Positions 10,780 to 19,606 of a stretch of 63,277 nt of DNA are shown in pieces; within the stretch, counting starts at the first letter, position 1, and the number at the start of each line of letters is the position of its first letter. The translations under genes and the position numbers were made by a program. The stretch is from NCBI GenBank assembly GCA_038230975.1, contig JBBRMF010000002.1, forward strand, positions 1-63,277, in the 5' to 3' direction. The stretch is from JANXVV01 sp038230975 (GTDB lineage Bacteria; Planctomycetota; Phycisphaerae; Tepidisphaerales; Tepidisphaeraceae). The notes beneath the pieces were generated by a model. It did not search any database and had not been told where the DNA came from. It worked only from the letters and a program-made list of their open reading frames with translations.

Positions 10780-10798
10780 TGAAAAACCTCTGTGCGAA

Positions 10799-10930
10799 TC
10801 AGTGGGGAAACAGCTTTTCCTTGCTGACCATGCCTTGATCTGGAACGATCAGCTCCTGATACAACTGCGAATCCGTAGATGTGGCCCCACCAAAGGTCGC
10901 CATTCCGATAAGTTTGTCCAGCAATCCCAT
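10799..10930 (-). CDS. 43-residue protein of unknown function, upstream of the glycosyltransferase
   Basis: Reads MGLLDKLIGMATFGG then ATSTDSQLYQELIVPDQGM and ends SKEKLFPH. A near-ideal ribosome site, GAGAGGG, is placed six bases before the ATG, better than that of most genes here. The stop is 19 bases before the glycosyltransferase start, so the two form an operon. There is no signal peptide or membrane segment. Its short amphipathic start (LLDKLIGMATF) could bind a partner or membrane. I recognise no family. Confidence 0.6.
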   Translation of the reverse strand: MGLLDKLIGMATFGGATSTDSQLYQELIVPDQGMVSKEKLFPH

Positions 10931-11110
10931 GCGTGAACCCTCTCACGTTTGAAGCCATTCTGCCATCACATTTCGGATGGCATTGTTAACGCGCTGCAGT
11001 CGCCAAGCAAGTCTTTATTGAAATTGGGTCGAGACGCGTATATTCTAGCGGGCAAATTTGTCAATTTTGCGAGATTGTTTTTCGTTGGGATTTCTACCGA
11101 GGAGTGCTAC

Positions 11111-12166
11111 ATGCTTGGATTCAAAAGTCAGCTTCGCGTTCTTCTTTTAGCCAGCCTGACGATGGGCGGAATGCCGTTCTTATCCCATCCAACACTTGCT
11201 GAAACGCCGGTTTCCAAACCTGACAAAGCGGTGGCGAAGATCGATTTGAATACCGCGACTGCCGCCGAGTTGGAAGATCTCCCGGGCGTCGGTGAGGTCA
11301 CCGCGAAAAAAATCATCGCTGCCAGGCCGTTCAAGTCGGTGGATGAATTGACCAAGGCCGGACTTTCAGAAGCGAAGATCGCAAAGCTTGCCTCACAGGT
11401 CACGATCAGTGGCAAAGCCGGTCATGAAACCAGTGCCAAAACACTTCCTGCGAAGCCGGAAGTAAAGACTGCAAAGATCGACCTCAACACGGCGACGGCG
11501 GAGGAGTTGGAGGAACTTCCTGGCGTCGGCGCGGCGACTAGCAAGAAGATCATCGAAAACCGTCCTTACAAGTCGGTCGGCGAATTGAGCAAGGCCGGGC
11601 TTTCCGCTGGCAAAATTGCCAAGCTTGAGTCGCATGTCACGTTGGCAGGATCGAAGTCGGCCATCGTGAAAGAGATGGAGAAGCCCACGTCACCGACAGT
11701 GGAAAGGACCGCTAAGCCGCAAGCTGGCGCGAAGGAGTCTGGGACGCCGGACGGAACGCACACCGCTGTCAGTGGTAAGGTGAACTTGAACACTGCCACG
11801 GAAAAGGAACTGGAAGAGCTCCCCGGCGTTGGACCGGTGACCGCCAAGAAGATCATCGCCGGCCGCCCGTATACCAAGATGGAAGATCTGACGAAGGCGG
11901 GTCTGACTGAAAAGACGATCGCCAAATTTGAGTCAAAGGCATCGATCGGCGCGGCGGAGGTTGCCAAGACCGAAACAAAGACGACGCCAAAGAATGGCTC
12001 GACTCCCGCTGCAGGTTCCGAAACGGCACACAAAGGAGATGTGTGGGTCAACACCGATAGCAAGATCTATCATAAGGAAGGCGATCGCTGGTACGGCAAA
12101 ACCAAGGAAGGCAAGTATATGTCTGAGGACGATGCCAAAGCAGCCGGGTATCGCGAGTCGAAGTAA
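11111..12166 (+). CDS. Secreted ComEA-like protein with three helix-hairpin-helix repeats
   Basis: 351 residues from ATG 11111, preceded by GAGGAG. The signal peptide is residues 1-30 (LLLASLTMGG...LSHPTLA). Three ComEA-type HhH units follow at about 43-98, 121-176 and 223-278, each with LNTAT, ELPGVG (or DLPGVG) and TAKKII, the DNA-binding hairpins of the competence protein ComEA. Charged linkers separate them. A C-terminal module (VWVNTDSKIYHKEGDRWYG, then GKYMSEDDAKAAGYR) is seen on other bacterial secreted proteins. ComEA normally has one HhH pair; three copies suggest longer DNA contact. A DNA-uptake role is inferred, as no other competence gene is here. Confidence 0.85.
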   Translation: MLGFKSQLRVLLLASLTMGGMPFLSHPTLAETPVSKPDKAVAKIDLNTATAAELEDLPGVGEVTAKKIIAARPFKSVDELTKAGLSEAKIAKLASQVTISGKAGHETSAKTLPAKPEVKTAKIDLNTATAEELEELPGVGAATSKKIIENRPYKSVGELSKAGLSAGKIAKLESHVTLAGSKSAIVKEMEKPTSPTVERTAKPQAGAKESGTPDGTHTAVSGKVNLNTATEKELEELPGVGPVTAKKIIAGRPYTKMEDLTKAGLTEKTIAKFESKASIGAAEVAKTETKTTPKNGSTPAAGSETAHKGDVWVNTDSKIYHKEGDRWYGKTKEGKYMSEDDAKAAGYRESK

Positions 12167-12195
12167 TCGGGAAATTGTTTTTCACAACATAAGAC

Positions 12196-12228
12196 AATCC
12201 GGCGCATTGGTGCGCCGGATTATTTTTT
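12196..12228 (+). terminator. Rho-independent terminator after the ComEA-like gene
   Basis: Perfect arms AATCCGGCGC and GCGCCGGATT with a six-base loop, then ATTTTTT. Confidence 0.85.
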
Positions 12229-12279
12229 CGTTGATAGGCTGTTAAAAACAATCCGTACTCAAATCGGTGGAGCCGGTTT

Positions 12280-12699
12280 TCATTCACGCGCACCGCCTTC
12301 ATTCTCATCCTGCTCGTCGTCTTCTTCGTCTACGATTCCGTCGGAATCGACATAGCGAATCTGCCCGCCCATCATCATTTCGACGGTGGCTTTGACATCC
12401 AGTCGTGGAACGCCATTCTCTAAAATAACAACCAATGGCGCGCTGGCTTGCAAACCCGTGTCATCACCAAAACCGACGGGGATGATCACCGAATCTTCCG
12501 TGGGAAAAGGCTCGCCGATGGCATAATCTTTACCTGCCAATCCGATGGGGTCGAACGCGGCGACGCGCGTGGAATCAGTGGTCATCAAGAGCCTCGCGGC
12601 AGGCGCATCGCGCTGGTCGGCGGCCAACTTCAAAAAGTCTTGAATCAACGTCAAAGCCGCCTCAGCCGACGGTGGGGTTCGCACTATTTTTCCCGACAT
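12280..12699 (-). CDS. Hypothetical 139-residue cytoplasmic protein with an acidic tail
   Basis: No signal peptide or membrane segment. The N-terminal half (PSAEAALTLIQDFLKLAADQ) looks helical, the middle contains strands (SVIIPVGFGDD, PLVVILENGVPRLDV), and the last 25 residues are almost all Asp and Glu (DEEDDEQDENEGG). The mix of a helix and a curved sheet could fit an NTF2-like fold, but I see no diagnostic motif. It converges on the ComEA-like gene's terminator and is divergent from the sensor kinase. Confidence 0.6.
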   Translation of the reverse strand: MSGKIVRTPPSAEAALTLIQDFLKLAADQRDAPAARLLMTTDSTRVAAFDPIGLAGKDYAIGEPFPTEDSVIIPVGFGDDTGLQASAPLVVILENGVPRLDVKATVEMMMGGQIRYVDSDGIVDEEDDEQDENEGGARE

Positions 12700-13003
12700 G
12701 TTTGCATCTCCATACGCACAGTTTCAACGGGAACCCACTCACAATGCAAGAGTGGTTCACTGGATATCGCACGTTGATTCTCCTGGACAGTGCATTTTAG
12801 AGGTTGAGGGTGTTACGCTTATTAGTGGCGTCGGGTGCCATGGCCACGCGGAAAGATCCCCGTCGTGAGAACGGATGAAAGCTGCGTGGCCATGGCACCC
12901 ACAATCTTGCGCACCACAAAGAAGCGTTATCCCCGAACTCCGTAATATCCGTTATCATTCGTCCGACGAGGACTTGAATTCACTTATTTGCAAGAGGTTC
13001 AAA
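12700..13003. other. Intergenic region between divergent genes, carrying a family E palindrome
   Basis: About 300 bases. The only clear structure is the palindrome 12833-12900. GGACAGTGCATTTTAG at 12785-12800 resembles the terminal repeat of family D. An AAGAGG ribosome site at 12992-12997 serves the kinase gene. Confidence 0.55.
12833..12900. repeat. Family E palindrome
   Basis: Perfect 17-base arms GGGTGCCATGGCCACGC and GCGTGGCCATGGCACCC around a 34-base loop. It shares the GGTGCCA edge with family D but differs inside. The ATG at 12875 falls inside it, which argues against that ATG as the kinase start. Confidence 0.85.
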
Positions 13004-15244
13004 TTGAAGATTCTCATTGCCGATGACTTCGCCGCCTCTCGTCGCTTGATCGTGGCATCATTGCGATCGGGCGGCATTCAGGCCGAGATCCACGAAGTCG
13101 CGAACGGTATCGACGCCGCTGAAGCACTCCGAATTGACTCCTTCGACTGCGCCTTTATCGATTATCGAATGCCCGGGATGGATGGTTTGGAAGTTCTTCG
13201 GGAAGCTCGAATGCTTGGGAATTCCACCCCGATCATTGTGATGACTGGAGAGGGGGACGAAATTACCGCGGTCGCGGCGATGAAACTGGGTGCCACGGAC
13301 TATCTGCCAAAAGCGCAACTGACCGTCGAGCAGATTCAGTACAGTCTCCGCCACGCGATTCAAATGGGAGCAGCTGATCGGCGCACGAAAGATGCGATGC
13401 AAAAGCTGCGCGACAGCGAACAGTTCAATCGGTCGGTCTTGGATTCATTGCCATTCCATGTTGCGGTTCTGAACGAGTCGGGGACGATTATTTTTGTCAA
13501 TCAGTCGTGGGAACAGTTTCGAATCGCCAACGGTGAGGACGAAAGTTGCTGCTCTGTCGGTGTGAACTATCTCGAAGTCATTCAAAAGAAAGAGACAGCT
13601 CAAAAACTCATTGAAGTTTTGAAGGGAGAGAGAGAGCACTTTTCGGTCGAGTATGATTGCCATTCACCCGATTATTGTCGATGGTTTTCGATGCATGTCG
13701 CGCCATTATCGCACGGTGCGGGAGGTGCTGTTATTTCTCACATTGACATCACCCACCGTCGTGTCGCCGAACTTGCCGTGCGCGATAGTGAGGCTCGATT
13801 TCGTCGGATTTTCGACGCCAATATCATCGGGGTGACGTTCTGGGATTCGACACGCCGTATTACCGAAGCAAATGATGCGTTCCTGAAAATGGTCAACTAT
13901 ACCCGTGACGATCTGCGCACAGGAAGCATGACCTGTTCAAAACTGGCCCCGGAGGACTACCATCCGCAATGCGAGCAAATCTTCAAGGAGATCGCCGAGA
14001 CCGGAGTCAGCAAAGCGTACGAGAAAGAGTATCTGCGAAGCGACGGCAAGCGAATTCCGGTCTATGTGATCGCAGCATCTCTTCCCGGTCCGAACGGCGG
14101 GGCGATCTCGTTGACGATCGATCTGACTGAGCTCAAGCGGATCGAAGCGGAACGCCATCGGAGTTCGGAACTTCTTGGAGCTTTGATCCGTACGGCTCCG
14201 CTAGCGGTGATGGTTTTCGATCTTGAAGGCAAGGTGAAGATCTGGAATGCCGGTGCTGAACGCCTGTTTGGTTGGGAGGCCGATGAAGTCATCGGGAATC
14301 AAATGCCATTTTCCGCTACGGGCGAGTTCGCCGAATTTCGAATGTATTTCGACAAGGCCATTAGGGGTGAGGCGGTGGAGGGAATAGAAGTTCACCGCAC
14401 ACGTAGGGACGGCACGAAGATCGATATCTGCATCTATGCGAAGAGACTTCACGACCATGACGGGCATATCGCGGGGGTTACAGGAATCGCAACGGACATG
14501 ACCGAAAGCAACCGGATCAAAGAGCATCTCCTGCATTCGCAGCGGATGGAAAGCGTGGGACGGCTTGCGGGAGGTGTGGCCCACGATTTCAATAGCCTCC
14601 TCGCGATCATCGCCGGTTACAACGAAGCCATGCTGCGGCGACTCGACCCGGGCAGCCCGTTGCGGGAGTACGCACAACAGATCGAAAAGGCGGCCGCGCG
14701 TGGATCAGGACTCACACATCAGCTTCTGACTTTCAGCCGCGGTCAGTCGATTGCACCTGTCGTGGTAAATTTAAATGAGGTCGTGAAATCCGTTCACCAG
14801 ATGATCAGCCATACGATTTCGGATGGAGTCCGAATTGAGCTCAGGCAATCAGAATCGCTGGAAACTGTGCGGGCAGATCCTGGCCAGATCGAACAAGTTC
14901 TTATGAACCTGGCCATCAATGCCAGAGATGCCATGCCGAATGGCGGGCGATTGATCATCGAGACCGCCAACGTCCTTCGTCATGCGCGAACCGGAGCCGA
15001 TCCCCGCTCGCCGCGTCAACCTTTTGTGAAACTGAGCGTCACCGATACCGGTTGCGGAATGGATGAAAAGACTCGGCTTCATATCTTCGAACCGTTTTTC
15101 ACGACGAAGGAACGGGATGGAACGGGGCTGGGGTTGTGGATTGTCTATGGAATCGTTGAACGATGCGGCGGGAGCATATCGGTCAGCAGCAAGATTGGAG
15201 AGGGCACGACGTTTGAACTATTCTTCCCCGCGATCAGTCAGTGA
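13004..15244 (+). CDS. Sensor histidine kinase with N-terminal receiver and three PAS domains
   Basis: About 746 residues from a TTG at 13004 with AAGAGG seven bases upstream; the in-frame ATG at 12875 lies in a repeat and adds a nonsense leader. Receiver at 1-120: acidic pair D7-D8, phospho-acceptor D53 in FIDYRMPGMDG, MTGEGDE and K103. Three PAS domains follow at about 145-270, 285-405 and 420-510. HisKA has the phospho-histidine near 527 (GGVAHDFNSLLAII), and HATPase_c has NLAINARDAMPNGG, DTGCGM and GTGLGLW. There is no transmembrane segment. Because the receiver comes first, the protein is probably controlled by phosphorylation from another kinase. No output regulator is adjacent. Confidence 0.9.
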   Translation: MKILIADDFAASRRLIVASLRSGGIQAEIHEVANGIDAAEALRIDSFDCAFIDYRMPGMDGLEVLREARMLGNSTPIIVMTGEGDEITAVAAMKLGATDYLPKAQLTVEQIQYSLRHAIQMGAADRRTKDAMQKLRDSEQFNRSVLDSLPFHVAVLNESGTIIFVNQSWEQFRIANGEDESCCSVGVNYLEVIQKKETAQKLIEVLKGEREHFSVEYDCHSPDYCRWFSMHVAPLSHGAGGAVISHIDITHRRVAELAVRDSEARFRRIFDANIIGVTFWDSTRRITEANDAFLKMVNYTRDDLRTGSMTCSKLAPEDYHPQCEQIFKEIAETGVSKAYEKEYLRSDGKRIPVYVIAASLPGPNGGAISLTIDLTELKRIEAERHRSSELLGALIRTAPLAVMVFDLEGKVKIWNAGAERLFGWEADEVIGNQMPFSATGEFAEFRMYFDKAIRGEAVEGIEVHRTRRDGTKIDICIYAKRLHDHDGHIAGVTGIATDMTESNRIKEHLLHSQRMESVGRLAGGVAHDFNSLLAIIAGYNEAMLRRLDPGSPLREYAQQIEKAAARGSGLTHQLLTFSRGQSIAPVVVNLNEVVKSVHQMISHTISDGVRIELRQSESLETVRADPGQIEQVLMNLAINARDAMPNGGRLIIETANVLRHARTGADPRSPRQPFVKLSVTDTGCGMDEKTRLHIFEPFFTTKERDGTGLGLWIVYGIVERCGGSISVSSKIGEGTTFELFFPAISQ

Positions 15245-15303
15245 TTTGTTCAAAGAGCAACGACGAAAATCCCATCCGAATGAAGCAGCCGAACCAAACA
15301 ACT

Positions 15304-15457
15304 CTAGTGCTTTGTCAAACATCTATTTTTGGGGTGCCACGGGTCGCGGTACTCTGAGACCTGTGCCTCGCACCCTCACAGCACGGGTCTCGGAATACCG
15401 CGACCCGTGGCACCCGATTCGGCACTACCCTGAGTTAGAAGTGTGACAGTGCACTAG
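15304..15457. repeat. Family D long palindromic element (copy D2)
   Basis: 154 bases bounded by CTAGTGCTTTGTCA and TGACAGTGCACTAG. The inner arms GGTGCCACGGGTCGCGG and CCGCGACCCGTGGCACC are perfect. It fills the gap between the 3' ends of the kinase and the subtilase and ends three bases after the subtilase stop. Confidence 0.85.
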
Positions 15458-15460
15458 GCC

Positions 15461-17149
15461 TCAGCCCGCTGTCAACGCCCGGGGAAGAGCAATTCGCTTT
15501 TGGGTCCGTGTGATATTCGCCCGGGTTACTTTTGTTTTGACGCGGTGCCTGCTGGCGTGCATTCGTGTCGGGGTGAATTTGAACCAGTTGATATTCCCCG
15601 CAAATCCGTTGGATCCCGATTGATCGATGACGAGTCGCACGACATGGCTGCCAGCAGTGAGAGCCACGCCCTGATGGGTGACGTTGACGAATTTGTCGCG
15701 ATGGTGCGTACTGGGAATGCTCATCGGCCCCGTGACGTCGACCCCGTCCACTTCAAAGTGAAACGTTCCACCGAGGCCGACTGACGCGACCCTTGCGGTT
15801 AGATCGTAGTTGCCGGGTGTGCGGACATTCAGCGAGTAGTTGAGCCATTCACCCGGTTGCGTCGAGGAGAGCATCCAAGTTCGGCCGTCCTTTCGCGTCC
15901 ACGCCAAGTCGACGGTATCGGGCCGATAGGTCTCTGCCGCCGCATTCAAAACGAAAGGCGAGTAGAAAGAGATTCCTTCACCCCCCCTGTCAAATTGCTC
16001 GGCTTGAATCGTCTGCCCGGTGGAAAAAGGAGTACCGGTGAAAGGCAAATCAGGGTTGGTCTGGACGGGCAGTGGCGATGCGGGGGTCGGTACGGAAGTG
16101 GGAACTACCCCGACAACTGTCGGAACGATGGGCGGATTAGAGACGACCGGAACCCCCACCGGCGCAGGAGTTGAACCTGCGATGCTGGATCGCTGGTAAG
16201 CCAAACCCAACGCTGCATTCACATTCAGCTCTGCGTAGTTCATTCCCGAGGTTGGATCCCATACGAGCTGTGCGCTATCACGAAGTATGCCGAGGATTTG
16301 CGCCGGATTGAAACTCGGATTGATTTGCTTGATCAACGCGGCGGGGCCCACCACTTGCGGGGCAGCCCAACTCGTACCGCTGCTGATCGAGTCTTCATGC
16401 TGCCCGGCATCATACCAGGTGATATTGACCCCCCCGCCCGGCGCGACCAAATCCACCGCCAGGCCGCGCGGTGAAAAGCCACTGACCTGACCGTTTAGAT
16501 CCACCGAACCTACCAGGTTGATCAGATGATTCACCGACCCGAATGCATTCGATGGCCCATAGTTCCCCGTAGGCCCGGCGATAAATACTCCCGCATTAGT
16601 CAGCGATTGCAGTTCAAAGGCAAAGCTGTTTTCATCGGCGTTTGTTTTATCGAGATAATTAATCGCCACGATGTTGTATTGTTCGCGATGATTGAGAATC
16701 CAATCAAGCGCCGCCTTGATATCCGCAGTGCCATTGGTCTTGAGCGCCACGATATTCACACCGGGCGCAATTCCCTGATAGAGCAGGCCGTCCACTACGT
16801 GCGGGTTGGCGGCGATTTGTCCGGCAGTGCCCGTGCCATGACCGTCGTTGTCATAAGGGAAAACATCGCCGTTGTTATCTTGAAAATTATACCCGGCGAC
16901 AATTTTGAATCCCGGTCCAAATCCACCGCCCAATTCAGGATGATTGTAATCCACCCCGCGATCGATGATGGCCACCGTCTCGCCCGCACCGGTTAGATTC
17001 GGATAATTCTGCGTCGCCTGATCCAGCCCAACGAGCTGATCCTGCACGCTCCACGGCGCGGCGGACAAAAGCTGGCGAGATTCAAGCGGCTCCATTGAAA
17101 ATGAAGCGGGAATCGTCAGACGATGGCGGAATTCGAGCGAGTGACGCAT
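15461..17149 (-). CDS. LEPR-XLL subtilisin-like serine protease with C-terminal carbohydrate-binding-like domain
   Basis: 562 residues. The N-terminus carries LEPLESRQLLS (residues 21-29), the LEPR-XLL sorting motif of planctomycete surface or secreted proteins. The S8 domain at about 40-320 has D63 (VAIIDRGVDYNHPELGGG), H104 (NDGHGTGTAGQI), oxyanion N196 (AGPTGN) and S260 (SSGTSWAAPQV), so the triad is complete. A proline/valine-rich linker (330-375) leads to a CBM6-like beta-sandwich at about 378-520 (TIQAEQFDRGG, GEWLNYSLNV, NINWFKFTP). The last 35 residues are basic. No propeptide is obvious. Likely an extracellular or wall-attached protease; its substrate is unknown. Confidence 0.88.
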   Translation of the reverse strand: MRHSLEFRHRLTIPASFSMEPLESRQLLSAAPWSVQDQLVGLDQATQNYPNLTGAGETVAIIDRGVDYNHPELGGGFGPGFKIVAGYNFQDNNGDVFPYDNDGHGTGTAGQIAANPHVVDGLLYQGIAPGVNIVALKTNGTADIKAALDWILNHREQYNIVAINYLDKTNADENSFAFELQSLTNAGVFIAGPTGNYGPSNAFGSVNHLINLVGSVDLNGQVSGFSPRGLAVDLVAPGGGVNITWYDAGQHEDSISSGTSWAAPQVVGPAALIKQINPSFNPAQILGILRDSAQLVWDPTSGMNYAELNVNAALGLAYQRSSIAGSTPAPVGVPVVSNPPIVPTVVGVVPTSVPTPASPLPVQTNPDLPFTGTPFSTGQTIQAEQFDRGGEGISFYSPFVLNAAAETYRPDTVDLAWTRKDGRTWMLSSTQPGEWLNYSLNVRTPGNYDLTARVASVGLGGTFHFEVDGVDVTGPMSIPSTHHRDKFVNVTHQGVALTAGSHVVRLVIDQSGSNGFAGNINWFKFTPTRMHASRHRVKTKVTRANITRTQKRIALPRALTAG

Positions 17150-17270
17150 CGTCTTCCGTATCGTCAGAAATTGGGTGGGGATTAACGAGTTGGGCGGTCT
17201 GGGGGAGAAAAAACGATTAAAAAATCACGGAAACGTACCCCTGCTCCGCGTCCGCGAGCGATTAATAGTA

Positions 17271-18713
17271 TCACCCCGACATCGGCAATTCCTGCAAATC
17301 AGCGCGCTTGGATTCGTACGTCGTATCGAACGCCAATACCACAGGATCGGGATCGATCTTCCAGTGTTTGCACGCCGCCAGATAAACTTCCGGCCACCAG
17401 TTTCGATGTTCGGTCAGTCCTCTTTCTTTCAGCTCGCGATAGTCACTGGCGATTTGTGACCAGCATCGATCGCCGTACGCAGTAGCTTCCTTCGGATTGG
17501 CGAACTCTTTTACGTACCATTGTCGGCCGATCGCCGCATGAAGCACTTCGTCCGCCCAGTCGTAGTCCTGGAATAAACCTGCCAGTGAATTGCCCGAAGC
17601 CATCCCCACTTCCCATTCAAAGCGCTTCCCGGTGCGCGGCATCAATCCCTGCTCGATGAAAAAGAGCACGGCATGCCGCTCCATCGCCTTCAACTGCGTG
17701 TTGAGATTTCGCGAGAAGGTCCAGGTGATGGGGATTTTGCGCCAGTCGATGCCGAGCGAGGTAAATCCTATTTCGCCCATCATCGTATGGCGCGCTTCAT
17801 CCCACAGTTGACGCGACATGTCCTTGTAGTAGCCCCACGGCTTGCCCTTGGTCTCGGAAATAATGCTGCTCATCATCTCCGGCACATCCAATTCTCGAAT
17901 GCGCTTGAAGAGCATCATTAATACTTTGGCATTCTTCGGGAACTTGGGATCGTAGAGAAATGATTCAGCGTTGACGCCACGATTGTAAGGATCGATAAAG
18001 CGTTCATCGCGCTGCGGCGTTGGATCGTAGACGAACGGCTTGGCCGAATAAACGCGCGTGGCCGGTGTGCCACTGGCAGGCTGTGAGCCATCCAGCGAAC
18101 CCGCGGCGGCGAGAGCTTCGTCGAGCGCTTTCAACCACGGCGACATCGTCTCCCGGTGGTTTTCATCAAGAAGGCATTCCACCGCTTTTTGGCCGAAGTG
18201 AATCATGTCGTCTACTTCCAGCAGCGCGAATCGGCAAACGCGCACCGAGGGATGATCGACCAGCGGGTTGGTATCGCGCAGATGCCGTTGCATGGCTTCC
18301 TTGAGGGCGGGAAGCGCCTGGGTGTAGAGCCCTGTAAGTAACCGTTGCGTGTCCGGGGCGGATAGTATCTCATCGAAAAATACTTCGGCATTGGTATCCG
18401 GCGTGATATCCAACCCCAGTGGGGGTTCGCGCATTTCCGCGATGCGAGCGCGAAGCGAAGCAACATGCTCGGCACATAGATGAGCATGTAGGCTGAAGGC
18501 GGTTTTGAGCTCATAGATGGGTTCAGCAGTGAGCCGCGCGGTGAAAATTTCATGCAGGCGTTTGAAGGCGTAGTGATATCGCTTCAACCGTTGCACGCAC
18601 TGTTCGACCGAAAGACCCGGATTGAGTGCGGCAGCCATGGTAGTAATACCGGCCAACTCGGGCAGACCGCGATAGGTTTGGTAGTCATTGGCAATGCGAT
18701 TGGATTGAGACAT
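17271..18713 (-). CDS. Ferritin-like superfamily protein of unknown function
   Basis: 480 residues, entirely helical by eye, with no signal peptide. Metal-binding-like helices recur: LHAHLCAEHVASL near 75, LLEVDDMIHFGQKAVE near 165, MSSIISETKG and WDEARHTMMGEIGF near 285-315, KAMERHAVLFFIEQG near 345 and DYDWADEVLHAAIGR near 385. The E-x-x-H pairs resemble diiron four-helix bundles, and two bundles may be fused. The start has AAGGAG six bases upstream. Similar long proteins occur in planctomycetes and relatives without assigned function. The ferritin-like label comes from motif spacing, not a detected family. Confidence 0.6.
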   Translation of the reverse strand: MSQSNRIANDYQTYRGLPELAGITTMAAALNPGLSVEQCVQRLKRYHYAFKRLHEIFTARLTAEPIYELKTAFSLHAHLCAEHVASLRARIAEMREPPLGLDITPDTNAEVFFDEILSAPDTQRLLTGLYTQALPALKEAMQRHLRDTNPLVDHPSVRVCRFALLEVDDMIHFGQKAVECLLDENHRETMSPWLKALDEALAAAGSLDGSQPASGTPATRVYSAKPFVYDPTPQRDERFIDPYNRGVNAESFLYDPKFPKNAKVLMMLFKRIRELDVPEMMSSIISETKGKPWGYYKDMSRQLWDEARHTMMGEIGFTSLGIDWRKIPITWTFSRNLNTQLKAMERHAVLFFIEQGLMPRTGKRFEWEVGMASGNSLAGLFQDYDWADEVLHAAIGRQWYVKEFANPKEATAYGDRCWSQIASDYRELKERGLTEHRNWWPEVYLAACKHWKIDPDPVVLAFDTTYESKRADLQELPMSG

Positions 18714-18750
18714 GGTGAACTCCTTCTAAATGATCACCGATCCGCATTTT

Positions 18751-18876
18751 GTAGGGTCCGCACTGAGCTTGAGAATTGTTAGGTGGCGTGGGCGTCTCGC
18801 CCGCGTTTTCTTCAGAAAAAAGCACGGGCGAGTCGCCCCTGCCACCAATTTTTCCCAAGCGCAGCCCGGACCCTAC
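18751..18876. repeat. Nested palindromes: family B inside a split family A
   Basis: Outer arms GTAGGGTCCG (18751-18760) and CGGACCCTAC (18867-18876) are the two halves of a family A element. The inner arms run from GGTGGCGTGGGCG at 18782 to GCCACC at 18846, a family B element. Flanks GAGCTTGAGAATT and AATTTTTCCCAAGC also pair. The smaller palindrome thus sits in the centre of the larger one. Confidence 0.8.
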
Positions 18877-18882
18877 TTGGAA

Positions 18883-19584
18883 CTACCAGAAACTCCAATC
18901 ATGCGTTCGTAGTACATATATCGCCAAGAGTAGATTCGTCGTTCCGTGTGCGATGATGCAGGCTCCGAGACTTTTGGTTTTGTAGAGCAAAAGACCAACC
19001 ATGAGCGCCCAGATGACAGCGGTCAGGCCCCAGTTGCCATGCACGAACGCAAAGGCACCGGAGACAAGCAACAGAGCCTTCCAGTCTCGTTCCCCAACTT
19101 CCGCGAGTTTGAAATCATTCGGTGCGATGATGTATCGCCAGAGGTAGTCTCGCCAGAAAAGTTCTTCCATGAAGGGAACGACCAGCACCGCGCCGATCAT
19201 CCGAACCGCCACAAAACTCCAGAACCATGCGGGATTCGGAAAAGTCGTTTCAGGATTGAAGAAATCTTTCGCGGGTTGAAAAAACTCGAAGTGATTCTGA
19301 AGCCAAAGCTGCATTCCTACCCATTGGAAAATGCCGATAATCCCCACGACCAGTCCTAGCCACCAATCATTCCATCGGATCTTCGTGTAGTAACGGCGAA
19401 GGCTCCACAACAGCATGGCAACGATCACCGCTCGCGCGATGTAAGCCGCCGCATAGAGAGATTTCCAGTGCCCGCCCAACCAGACAAACCCCAGGAACAC
19501 CGCCATGGGAAGGAAGTACGCCACGTCGGCGGTGAGGCGCGCACGACGGAGGGGAGGAGAGATCGGCTCGAAATCGGTATTCAT
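18883..19584 (-). CDS. CAAX protease-related membrane protein (PEP-CTERM-associated type)
   Basis: 233 residues with seven or so hydrophobic helices. The CPBP/Abi glutamic protease motifs are present: EELFWRDYLWRYI (about residue 140), FVHGNWG (about 185) and AHGTTNLLLA (about 215). The arrangement matches the CAAX prenyl protease-related proteins (TIGR03008) that accompany exosortase/PEP-CTERM systems, and PEP-CTERM substrates occur later in this window. The real start is MNTDFEP at 19584; the longer frame reads into the antisense of the FIST gene. No exosortase is present in the window, so the link to sorting is inference. Confidence 0.75.
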   Translation of the reverse strand: MNTDFEPISPPLRRARLTADVAYFLPMAVFLGFVWLGGHWKSLYAAAYIARAVIVAMLLWSLRRYYTKIRWNDWWLGLVVGIIGIFQWVGMQLWLQNHFEFFQPAKDFFNPETTFPNPAWFWSFVAVRMIGAVLVVPFMEELFWRDYLWRYIIAPNDFKLAEVGERDWKALLLVSGAFAFVHGNWGLTAVIWALMVGLLLYKTKSLGACIIAHGTTNLLLAIYVLRTHDWSFW

Positions 19585-19606
19585 GAAATCAGTTGACCTC
19601 ACCGAG

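Noticed and set aside
2646..10930. A single polysaccharide biosynthesis cluster from the three glycosyltransferase genes
   Set aside because: The genes are on both strands, separated by unrelated genes, and no flippase, polymerase or sugar-nucleotide genes are present.
12875..13003. ATG 12875 as the start of the sensor kinase
   Set aside because: The leader lies in a palindromic repeat and encodes no domain; the TTG at 13004 has AAGAGG and begins exactly at the receiver domain.
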